From: Planctomycetaceae bacterium
GTDB taxonomy: Bacteria > Planctomycetota > Planctomycetia > Planctomycetales > Planctomycetaceae
Reading direction: 5' to 3'
NCBI GenBank assembly: GCA_027080405.1
Contig: JALWSL010000329.1
Coordinates: 1 to 6,356 of the forward strand
DNA length: 6,356 nt
Part shown: piece by piece, positions 1-4,967 of the stretch
Layout: each line of letters starts with the position of its first letter
Position numbering within the stretch: position 1 is the stretch's first letter
The notes under the pieces: generated by a model
What the model was told of the DNA's origin: nothing
What the model saw: the letters and a program-made list of their open reading frames with translations, nothing else
Databases searched by the model: none
Made by a program: the position numbers and the translations under genes

Positions 1-301
1 CGCCGAAGCACAGGCGCTGGCAACTTTTGCCGATGAAGGCGTGGACGCCCAACATGGCGGGCAGCACCACCTGCAAAGAAGCGGTGCCACTGAGCCACAA
101 CTGCAATGATGCGCTCAGAGCGCCCGCCATGACCGAAAGCCAGGCGGCGAGGGCAGCCACCAGCAGCCGGGTGCGCTGGCTGGCGTGTTGAACGCTGCGG
201 TAAAGACCAAAGCCGATCAGCGCTGTGAGAATGCCCATATTGAAAATGTTAGCGCCCATGGTAAGAAAGCCGCCATCCTGAAAAAGCAGACCGACCTGGC
301 G
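1..301 (-). pseudogene. cbiM: CbiM-like cobalt/nickel ECF transporter S-component, internal fragment
   Basis: Read on the minus strand from 301 down to 1, one uninterrupted frame gives a hydrophobic protein. It contains FQDGG (about 280-269), MGANIFNMG (259-233) and, further on, PAMLGVHAFIG (61-29). These match the signature segments of CbiM, the integral membrane substrate-binding component that takes up Co2+ (or Ni2+) with CbiQ and CbiO. The N-terminal half of a normal CbiM (around 200+ residues) is missing because similarity stops at about 299, where the opposite-strand gspE remnant begins. After HAFIG the frame gives KSCQRLCFG, not the expected glycine/glutamate-containing helix, so the left edge may be frameshifted, divergent or poor sequence. 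The stretch is GC-rich (about 64% by hand count over 1-240), unlike the rest of the window. It is a broken or partial gene; the family call is from remembered motifs. Confidence 0.6.
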
Positions 302-778
302 ATTATTTCTGAACTGACTGCCAAGGACGCTGCCTCTGCCGTTGAAAAGCTGTGCAAGCTATCCGGAAAGCCCGCGGAAATTGCTGAAGCGGTTCGGGGT
401 GTTTTCGGACAGAAATTGATTCGCAGACTTTGTGAGAGATGCAAACAGCCGTACCGTCCGAACCCCAAACTGCTGAAAAAAGTCGGTTTGGATGAATCTG
501 TCACCACGCTCTACAAACACAGGAAGTTTAACGAAGAAGAAGACGCCCGCCCCTGCAAAGTGTGTGGCGGCGGCGGTTACATCGGTCGCATCGCGATGCT
601 CGAACTGGTTGAAATGACCGAAGGGATGAAAGCACTGGTTGCCAAAGGAGCTTCCGCTGCCGACATCAAGGCACAGGCCCGCAAGGAAAAAATGCTTTCC
701 TTCAAGGATGACGGCTTGCGACTTGTCGCGGAAGGAACGACCTCTCTGGAAGAATTGCAACGGGCGTTCCGCTCCTGA
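302..778 (+). CDS. GspE/PilB-type secretion or pilus ATPase, C-terminal part only
   Basis: The frame ending at TGA 776-778 matches the C-terminal third of type II secretion/type IV pilus assembly ATPases (GspE/PulE/PilB family), cytoplasmic hexameric motors. Visible landmarks are AKDAASAVEKL (about 320-352), GQKLIRRLC (404-433), a four-cysteine zinc-type motif (CERC at 431-442, CKVC at 554-565), GYIGR (575-589) and the terminal TSLEELQR segment. The Walker A, Asp box and Walker B ATP-binding parts are absent: homology begins at about 302, just where the minus-strand CbiM fragment ends. The same frame stays open back to a GTG at 185 (197 codons), but its first roughly 39 codons are antisense to CbiM and look like an artefact, so no true start is assigned. 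Without its ATP site the product could not work as a motor. Either the gene is broken here or the 5' part was lost in assembly. Confidence 0.75.
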   Translation: MISELTAKDAASAVEKLCKLSGKPAEIAEAVRGVFGQKLIRRLCERCKQPYRPNPKLLKKVGLDESVTTLYKHRKFNEEEDARPCKVCGGGGYIGRIAMLELVEMTEGMKALVAKGASAADIKAQARKEKMLSFKDDGLRLVAEGTTSLEELQRAFRS

Positions 779-815
779 TCTGTTATCTGATGTTATTCCT
801 GTTCTCTGTTATCTG
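779..815. repeat. 11-bp direct repeat in the convergent gap
   Basis: The 51-base gap between the gspE stop (778) and the hemC stop (830) contains TCTGTTATCTG at 779-789 and again at 805-815, with a further TGTTAT at 791-796. A short hairpin (CTCTG 804-808 / CAGAG 816-820, loop 7) overlaps the second copy. It has no T-tract on either side, so I do not call a terminator. The repeat is exact; its function is unknown and it may be simple-sequence drift. Confidence 0.5.
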
Positions 816-829
816 CAGAGACGCGAATT

Positions 830-1813
830 CTACGGATTTCCAATTAACTCATCGGCTCCCCGCTGCAGCAGATCGTCTGCAATCTTTTCTCCCAACCCGA
901 TGGCGTGTTGCAGGTTTTGACTGGCAGCCAGATTATCGGCCTCAGGCAGATGGCCAGCGATCTCGGCCCGGAGTGACTGCTTCCCATCGGGACTAAGTAC
1001 GATCACTTCAATCTCAATCTCCACTGTTTCATCCGCTATTCGGCAAACGATCCCTACAGGTGCGTGGCAGCCTGCCTGTAAGCGAGCCAGTACCGTCCGT
1101 TCTGCCAGTGTTGTGACTTGAGCTTCCTGATCGGTCAAACGAGCCAACAGAGAGCGGGTTGCCTTATCATCCCGTCTGCATTCGATACCGAGCGTTCCCT
1201 GACCGACGGCGGGCAACATCACGGGAGGCTCCAGGATCGCCGAAACTCGGTTTTCCCAGCCCAGCCGCTTTAACCCCGCTGCCGCCAGAATGATCGCGTC
1301 GTACTGACCGTCATCCAGTTTTTTGAGCCGTGTATTGAGGTTGCCCCGAATTTCAAGCAGTTGAAAATCGGGGCGGACAGCCAACAATTGAGCCTGTCTT
1401 CTCGGGCTTCCCGAACCGATGCGGGCACCTTTGGGAAGGGAATCGAGTGGAGCCTGCGGAGCGATCTTCAGGGAACTGTTTGCAGGCAGAACGATCGCGT
1501 CCCAGCGGATGGCCCGTTTCGGAACAGAGGCTAAAGTAAGCTCAGGTGCCACGACAGCCGTGGGCAAATCCTTCAAACTGTGAACCGCAATATCCGCTCG
1601 CGAATCGATCACCGCCCGCTGCACTTCACGGGTAAAAACGCCCGTTCCCCCCAGTTGTCGCAAAGGCTGGGATTGATCCTGATCGCCAATCGTGGTGACA
1701 TCGACCAGTTCGATTTCCGTTTCGGGAGAGATGTTGCGAATGAGATCAGCGACATGATTCGCCTGCCACATGGCAAGCTCGCTCCCGCGTGTTGCAATCC
1801 GTAAGTTGTTCAC
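830..1813 (-). CDS. hemC: Hydroxymethylbilane synthase (porphobilinogen deaminase)
   Basis: HemC joins four porphobilinogen molecules head to tail into hydroxymethylbilane, the linear tetrapyrrole precursor of haem, sirohaem and cobalamin, in the cytosol. The 327-residue product fits the family (about 310). Landmarks in order: IATRGSELAMWQA (6-18); HSLKD with the catalytic aspartate at D82; GSGSPRRQAQLL (133-144) and RGNLNTRL (156-163), whose arginines hold the dipyrromethane cofactor chain; GQGTLGIEC (205-212); and LQAGCHAPVG (245-254), where C249 is the expected attachment site of the dipyrromethane cofactor. All key residues are present, so the enzyme should be active. The start is a GTG (1811-1813) placed directly before the conserved NNLRIATRGS; the upstream Shine-Dalgarno is weak (only A/G-rich GAAACAGCAGA). 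It lies downstream of purA on the same strand and converges with the gspE remnant. No clear promoter of its own was seen. Confidence 0.97.
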   Translation of the reverse strand: MNNLRIATRGSELAMWQANHVADLIRNISPETEIELVDVTTIGDQDQSQPLRQLGGTGVFTREVQRAVIDSRADIAVHSLKDLPTAVVAPELTLASVPKRAIRWDAIVLPANSSLKIAPQAPLDSLPKGARIGSGSPRRQAQLLAVRPDFQLLEIRGNLNTRLKKLDDGQYDAIILAAAGLKRLGWENRVSAILEPPVMLPAVGQGTLGIECRRDDKATRSLLARLTDQEAQVTTLAERTVLARLQAGCHAPVGIVCRIADETVEIEIEVIVLSPDGKQSLRAEIAGHLPEADNLAASQNLQHAIGLGEKIADDLLQRGADELIGNP

Positions 1814-1949
1814 TCTGCTGTTTCTTTTTCTGTTTCCTCAAATTTTTCCTGATGCCCCAACTGGTGCCACTCCATGAATGTATGCCACATTTCACATCTG
1901 CCTGGAGCCAACACCGAATCACGGCTCACAGAATCGTCCCACACACCGT

Positions 1950-1975
1950 GATATACTTGGTCGATATACCTGGTC
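1950..1975. repeat. Two tandem 13-bp units just after purA
   Basis: GATATACTTGGTC (1950-1962) is followed at once by GATATACCTGGTC (1963-1975), one mismatch in 13. The pair lies five bases beyond the purA stop codon (1981-1983), in the 167-base purA-hemC gap. That gap also has 6-bp inverted arms TCACGG (1919-1924) / CCGTGA (1946-1951) with a 21-base loop and no T-tract, too weak to call a terminator. The rest of the gap shows no gene. The tandem pair could be a protein-binding site or chance duplication. Confidence 0.5.
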
Positions 1976-1980
1976 TAAAT

Positions 1981-3264
1981 CTAATCGAGGAAAATCGTCT
2001 GCTCACGATCTGGGCCGACGGAAACGATTTTTACGGGAACGCCAACAAGTTCGGAAACGGTATTCACGTAGTCCCGCGCATTTTCGGGGAGATCATCCCA
2101 TGACCTGGCAGCGGTAATATCAGTTTCCCAACCGGGAACCGTGCGGTAAATCGGCAGGGCGGCTGCGAGATCGTCAATTTGGCTGGGGAAATCTTCGGTT
2201 CGTTTTCCGTCAATTTCGTACGCTTCGCAGATTTTCACTTCCGGCAGTTTACTCAGAACATCGAGCAGCATCACCGCGATGCAATCAACACCGCTAACCC
2301 GGGAACCGTAGCGGGTCGCAACGGCGTCGAGCCAGCCGCATCGACGGGGTCGCCCGGTGACAGTGCCGTATTCGTTGCCTTCGTCTCGAATATGCTGTCC
2401 GGTTTCATCGTGCAATTCCGTGGGACAAGGCCCTCCGCCGACACGGGTTGTATAGGCTTTGACAACACCAATCATCCGGGAGATATGCCGCTCGGGAACG
2501 CCAGAACCTGAATGGATTCCCGCACCGGAACTGTTGGAAGAAGTGACGAACGGAAACGTGCCATGATCGATATCGAGCAAGCTCCCTTGCGCTCCTTCAA
2601 ACATCAATCGCTTGCCCGCTTTAATTTGCCGATGCAAAAAAGCCGTCGTATCTGTCACGTGCGATTTGAATTGCTCGCCCAGCGAAACGTACTGATCAAT
2701 AATTTCTGAATCATCGAACGGTTGATGTTCCGGATCAAGAGCGCTCAGGATCCTGTTTTTGAATTCGACAATTTCCGGAATTTTTTCGCGGAGAACATCG
2801 GGGCGGATGATATCGCCCATGCGAATCGCATGGCTGCGGTTCGCCTTTTCACGGTAGCATAAACCGATGCCGCGCATCGTGGTGCCGATCGCCTTTTCGC
2901 CCCGCTGTTTTTCGTAGATTGCCTCTTCAGCCATGTGATACGGAAAGATGACATGGGCGCGATCACTGATAAGCAGGTCGTCTCCGATTTCAATCCCCTG
3001 CTCCCTGACACCGGCGATCTCCTGCAGCAGGGCGGTGGGGTTGATGACGACGCCCGTGGCGATGACAGAAACAACCCCGGGCCGCAACACGCCGGCTGGC
3101 AACATGGAAAGTTTGAATGTTTTCCCGTCAAATTTTACGGTATGCCCGGCGTTGTTCCCCCCCAGATAACGCACAACAATTTCATGCTGATCGGTTAGTA
3201 AATCGACAATTTTTCCTTTGGCCTCATCTCCCCATTGCAGACCAATCACCGCTGTTGCTGACAC
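1981..3264 (-). CDS. purA: Adenylosuccinate synthetase
   Basis: PurA condenses IMP with aspartate, using GTP, to adenylosuccinate, the committed step of AMP synthesis, in the cytosol. The chosen product is 427 residues, close to the E. coli enzyme. Landmarks: QWGDEAKGK (10-18) with the catalytic D13; NNAGH (37-41) with H41; GTTMRGIG (127-134) with T129; ANR with R143; [15 protein letters not shown] (224-238); TGRPRR (303-308), the IMP/aspartate loop; and SVGPDR (415-420), the guanine-recognition region. The P-loop-like motif reads GDEAKGK where most bacteria have GDEGKGK; the catalytic residues are intact. The start is GTG 3262-3264: homology begins at [12 protein letters not shown] and GGAATGGGA lies eight bases upstream. 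The frame is open to a TTG at 3304-3306, but that codon sits at the T-tract of the upstream terminator and adds residues lacking family similarity. It is preceded by the sigma gene and followed by hemC. Confidence 0.97.
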   Translation of the reverse strand: MSATAVIGLQWGDEAKGKIVDLLTDQHEIVVRYLGGNNAGHTVKFDGKTFKLSMLPAGVLRPGVVSVIATGVVINPTALLQEIAGVREQGIEIGDDLLISDRAHVIFPYHMAEEAIYEKQRGEKAIGTTMRGIGLCYREKANRSHAIRMGDIIRPDVLREKIPEIVEFKNRILSALDPEHQPFDDSEIIDQYVSLGEQFKSHVTDTTAFLHRQIKAGKRLMFEGAQGSLLDIDHGTFPFVTSSNSSGAGIHSGSGVPERHISRMIGVVKAYTTRVGGGPCPTELHDETGQHIRDEGNEYGTVTGRPRRCGWLDAVATRYGSRVSGVDCIAVMLLDVLSKLPEVKICEAYEIDGKRTEDFPSQIDDLAAALPIYRTVPGWETDITAARSWDDLPENARDYVNTVSELVGVPVKIVSVGPDREQTIFLD

Positions 3265-3272
3265 GACAAAAT

Positions 3273-3281
3273 TCCCATTCC
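3273..3281 (-). promoter_or_regulatory. purA ribosome binding site
   Basis: On the minus strand GGAATGGGA lies eight bases before the GTG at 3264. It decides that GTG over the upstream TTG at 3306. The whole site is inside the 3273-3288 arm of the inverted repeat described separately, so it could be paired and hidden in a transcript that reads through from the sigma gene. Confidence 0.55.
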
Positions 3282-3304
3282 GAGTTAATACGACTGAGCA
3301 CCGC

Positions 3305-3350
3305 AAAATAAAACGTCGGACCCACCTTGAATCAAGTGCAGTATCCGACG
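3305..3350 (-). terminator. Intrinsic terminator of the sigma factor gene
   Basis: In minus-strand sense the stem CGTCGGA (3350-3344) pairs perfectly with TCCGACG (3320-3314). Above it is an internal loop and an upper stem CACTTG / CAAGGTG around a short ATT loop, with one bulged base. TTTTATTTT (3313-3305) follows at once. It lies 46 bases after the sigma stop codon and ends 41 bases before the purA GTG, so most purA transcription probably needs its own promoter or read-through. The plus-strand side has no T-tract, so it acts in one direction only. Confidence 0.8.
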
Positions 3351-3396
3351 CAAATCAGCTGGCCATTTTAATCGGAATGGGAGACAGACTCCAGCG

Positions 3397-4332
3397 TTAC
3401 AGCGTCATTTCGAAATCTTTTTCCTCCAGGAAACCTTGAAGTTTTTCCAATGACCGATGCAGCAACTGCCTGACCCGCTCGGTACTGATTCCCAGCGAAA
3501 GACCGATTTCACGGAAGGTTTTGGGGGAAGAATCGGTGTCGAACAGGCCAAATCGTTCGCTGATGATAATTTGATCCCGTTGTGAAAGCCTGTCGATAAC
3601 CGCTCCAAGCAAGCCATAAACATGCGTCTGGGCTGCCTGCGAGTTCTCCCAACCTGCCCGCTCATCATGAAAGGCCTCGAAATAGCCGGTGTCGCCTGTA
3701 ACGAACTTTCGTCGATACTTTCGAGCCTTCCCCGTCACCCGATGCAAATGGTTTCTGACCGCCCAGGTGGCGTATGTACTGAAGCGTGTTCCCCGCTCGA
3801 AATCAAAAATCTCGACCGCCCGTATCAACGGGACAGTTCCCTGAGAAAGCAGATCTTCCAGGGAATTGTCCACATTAACCAATTTTCTGGCAATGGCCAC
3901 CACCAGACGTAAATTTGCCGTCACGATGTAGTTTCGAATGGCCAAAGCCTGTTCCAGCCAACTCTGGATTGCCGAAACTTTCGAACCGGATTTCCCTGCG
4001 GATTCTGTCTTCAATGATTGCTGAAGCTCTTTGCGACGTTGCTCGGCCAAATACTTCAAATAATTCATTTTTCGAAAAAGATGGTGCTCCTGCTCAGCGG
4101 TCAATAACTCGACAAGATACAGGCAGGAAAAGGGATCTGAAGTCCCCGGCAGAAGTGACGAATCAACAGGCTGGCAACGCCTGAAATCGACCTGCTCCAA
4201 TCCGGGCGCAGGATCCAGAAAACTGGCAGCCACCTCAGGCTGATCGAAATCATTCCCGGCGATCAATTCAATTGGTGATTCCAGATCAATCTGTTGAAAA
4301 TTCCGAAATCTACTCTCTCCTTCCAACATCAT
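3397..4332 (-). CDS. Sigma-70 family RNA polymerase sigma factor
   Basis: This is a promoter-recognition subunit of RNA polymerase. In the 311-residue product (ATG at 4330-4332), an acidic/variable N-terminal part (1-69) is followed by a region 1.2-like helix (about 71-95). A full region 2 (about 131-199) includes TANLRLVVAIARKL, DLLSQGTVPLIRAVEIFD and FSTYATWAVRNHL. Region 4 (about 248-300) has LSQRDQIIISERFGL and the helix-turn-helix FREIGLSLGISTERVRQLLHRSLEKL's core at 273-293. Between them are only some 48 residues, rich in basic residues at first, with no recognisable region 3. It resembles primary/group 2-3 sigma factors, not ECF factors, and its target promoters cannot be told. The frame opens at a GTG (4353), but AAGGGG six bases before the ATG at 4332 favours the latter; a second ATG follows directly. 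Terminated at 3305-3350; divergent from the protease gene. Confidence 0.93.
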   Translation of the reverse strand: MMLEGESRFRNFQQIDLESPIELIAGNDFDQPEVAASFLDPAPGLEQVDFRRCQPVDSSLLPGTSDPFSCLYLVELLTAEQEHHLFRKMNYLKYLAEQRRKELQQSLKTESAGKSGSKVSAIQSWLEQALAIRNYIVTANLRLVVAIARKLVNVDNSLEDLLSQGTVPLIRAVEIFDFERGTRFSTYATWAVRNHLHRVTGKARKYRRKFVTGDTGYFEAFHDERAGWENSQAAQTHVYGLLGAVIDRLSQRDQIIISERFGLFDTDSSPKTFREIGLSLGISTERVRQLLHRSLEKLQGFLEEKDFEMTL

Positions 4333-4333
4333 C

Positions 4334-4432
4334 TTAATCCCCTTGCGATTCACGGAATCCAGTCAAGAAAAATACGGAAGGGCGGCCAGCATTTTCCCCC
4401 AAAATTTTTTCACAGAAAACCGCTCCCCCCAT
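4334..4432 (-). CDS. Possible 32-residue leader ORF abutting the sigma gene
   Basis: An ATG at 4430-4432 is preceded, five bases upstream, by the purine-rich GGTGGAG, a fair ribosome binding site. The frame runs 32 codons to TAA at 4334-4336 and leaves one base before the sigma ATG at 4332, the spacing typical of coupled genes. The product (beginning MGGAVFCEKILGENAG) resembles nothing I know, is not clearly membrane-bound and has no motif. The same frame is open further back, to a TGA at 4553-4555, with a TTG at 4520-4522 as another possible start. It may be a real coupled leader or a chance frame. Confidence 0.25.
   Translation of the reverse strand: MGGAVFCEKILGENAGRPSVFFLTGFRESQGD
4339..4344 (-). 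promoter_or_regulatory. Ribosome binding site of the sigma gene
   Basis: AAGGGG lies six bases before the ATG at 4332 on the minus strand. This decides the start against the in-frame GTG at 4353, which has no such site. It is also within the last codons of the small upstream frame that ends at 4334, which would allow translational coupling. Confidence 0.6.
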
Positions 4433-4552
4433 GATGTCTCCACCTTCCCTCAAAAGCATGTATTTTTGCACACTCCCACGCCCTAAATACTTCCTCCCAA
4501 GCACCACAGGCTGAATAACCAAGCCAGGAATTTGCCGAATGCCCCGCCTGTT

Positions 4553-4600
4553 TCAGCCAATATTGCGGCCAAATACTTGTGCAGGCCCGGTTACGTGCAT
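4553..4600 (-). CDS. Possible 15-codon ORF with a strong ribosome binding site
   Basis: AAGGAG (4614-4609) stands eight bases before an ATG at 4598-4600. The frame encodes MHVTGPAQVFGRNIG and stops at TGA 4553-4555. It is in the same frame as the downstream candidate that ends at 4334: without this TGA a single frame of 88 sense codons would run up to the sigma start. It could be a leader peptide, the 5' end of a small gene broken by a nonsense change, or chance. The AAGGAG stretch also overlaps a promoter-like element, so the two readings compete. Confidence 0.2.
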   Translation of the reverse strand: MHVTGPAQVFGRNIG

Positions 4601-4603
4601 CTG

Positions 4604-4631
4604 ATTATCTCCTTTTTTACTATTTTCGCAA
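4604..4631 (-). promoter_or_regulatory. Candidate promoter for the sigma gene
   Basis: On the minus strand TTGCGA (4631-4626) and GATAAT (4609-4604) are separated by 16 bases, four and five matches of six to the sigma-70 consensus. Transcription would begin near 4597 and leave a leader of about 265 bases before the sigma ATG. Planctomycete promoters often match this consensus poorly, so this is only a pattern match. Confidence 0.3.
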
Positions 4632-4733
4632 GCGTATATGCATTAAAATGGAGTGCAGAATTGTCGCACTTACCGCCCTGCTTGTCTTACAAGAGTTCCG
4701 TTTTTATTTCCGGGAAGAATTCCCCGAATTTTC

Positions 4734-4746
4734 CTGTTCTGAACAG
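4734..4746. promoter_or_regulatory. Perfect 13-bp palindrome, operator-like
   Basis: CTGTTCTGAACAG has 6-bp perfect arms around one central base. It lies about 220 bases before the protease start and about 400 bases upstream of the sigma start. It recalls LexA-type half-sites (CTGT...ACAG), but the spacing is five, not eight, so no named regulator is assigned. Confidence 0.35.
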
Positions 4747-4856
4747 CGGTATGATCGGGGGTGCCGGAATCGAAACTTGTTTTGCTCCCGTCAATTGCGT
4801 AACCTGTCTAGTGGTTGGGGGTTACAATATGCTTGACCCGTGGCGTGTCTTGCTTG

Positions 4857-4919
4857 TTTGTCAACGGAACAGACCGTTTCTTTCGCCGAAGTCGGCGTTT
4901 GTCCGTTTCGGTTGGCAAA
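4857..4919 (+). promoter_or_regulatory. Long imperfect hairpin upstream of the protease gene
   Basis: Left arm TTTGTCAACGGAACAGAC (4857-4874) pairs with right arm GTCCGTTTCGGTTGGCAAA (4901-4919) apart from one bulge and about three mismatches or wobbles. Between them is a perfect short hairpin, CGCCGA (4884-4889) / TCGGCG (4892-4897). It ends about 48 bases before the protease ATG, so it could form in the 5' leader. No T-tract follows directly, arguing against a simple intrinsic terminator. Confidence 0.5.
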
Positions 4920-4967
4920 TATGAGCACGAGTTAGCCAACTTTTCGCTTCATAGAAAGCCATGAATC

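Larger units (their letters stand above)
3273..3382 (-). promoter_or_regulatory. Long inverted repeat bracketing the sigma-purA spacer; possible purA leader structure
   Basis: Arms TCCCATTCCGAGTTAA (3273-3288) and TTAATCGGAATGGGA (3368-3382) are complementary over 11 perfect bases plus four more after a one-base bulge. The terminator hairpin (3314-3350) is nested between them. On the minus-strand transcript the first arm lies 14 bases after the sigma stop codon and the second arm contains the purA ribosome binding site. Pairing would mask that site in read-through RNA, while an RNA started below the first arm would leave it free. The complementarity is seen directly; the regulatory role is inferred. 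Confidence 0.5.
4433..4967. other. Intergenic region between divergent sigma and protease genes
   Basis: No confident gene was found here. A plus-strand frame opened at a TTG (4532) runs to TGA 4922-4924. It contains one hydrophobic run (about 4598-4648) but has no ribosome binding site and no recognisable motif, so I leave it out. Positively seen are the sigma promoter candidate (4604-4631), a 15-codon minus-strand ORF, a 13-bp palindrome (4734-4746), a TACAAT -10-like hexamer (4823-4828, no good -35 partner) and a long hairpin (4857-4919). The protease promoter is likely in the right half but cannot be fixed. Confidence 0.5.

Noticed and set aside
185..301. N-terminal part of the 197-codon plus-strand frame opening at GTG 185
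   Set aside because: It is antisense to clear CbiM motifs and shows no GspE similarity; treated as an artefact of the join.
1919..1951. Inverted repeat TCACGG/CCGTGA as a purA terminator
   Set aside because: Six-base arms, a 21-base loop and no T-tract are too weak.
3265..3306. TTG start giving a 441-residue PurA
   Set aside because: It lies at the terminator T-tract, adds residues with no family similarity, and a better ribosome binding site precedes GTG 3264.
4333..4353. GTG start of the sigma factor at 4353
   Set aside because: No ribosome binding site precedes it, while AAGGGG is well spaced before the ATG at 4332.
4044..4578. 13-base direct repeat CGGCCAAATACTT at 4044-4056 and 4566-4578
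   Set aside because: One copy is inside the sigma coding region and no wider similarity surrounds the copies; probably chance.
4734..4746. LexA box
   Set aside because: The CTGT and ACAG halves are five bases apart, not the eight of the enterobacterial box.
4532..4924. 130-codon plus-strand frame with a hydrophobic stretch
   Set aside because: TTG start, no ribosome binding site and no recognisable motif; most likely chance.
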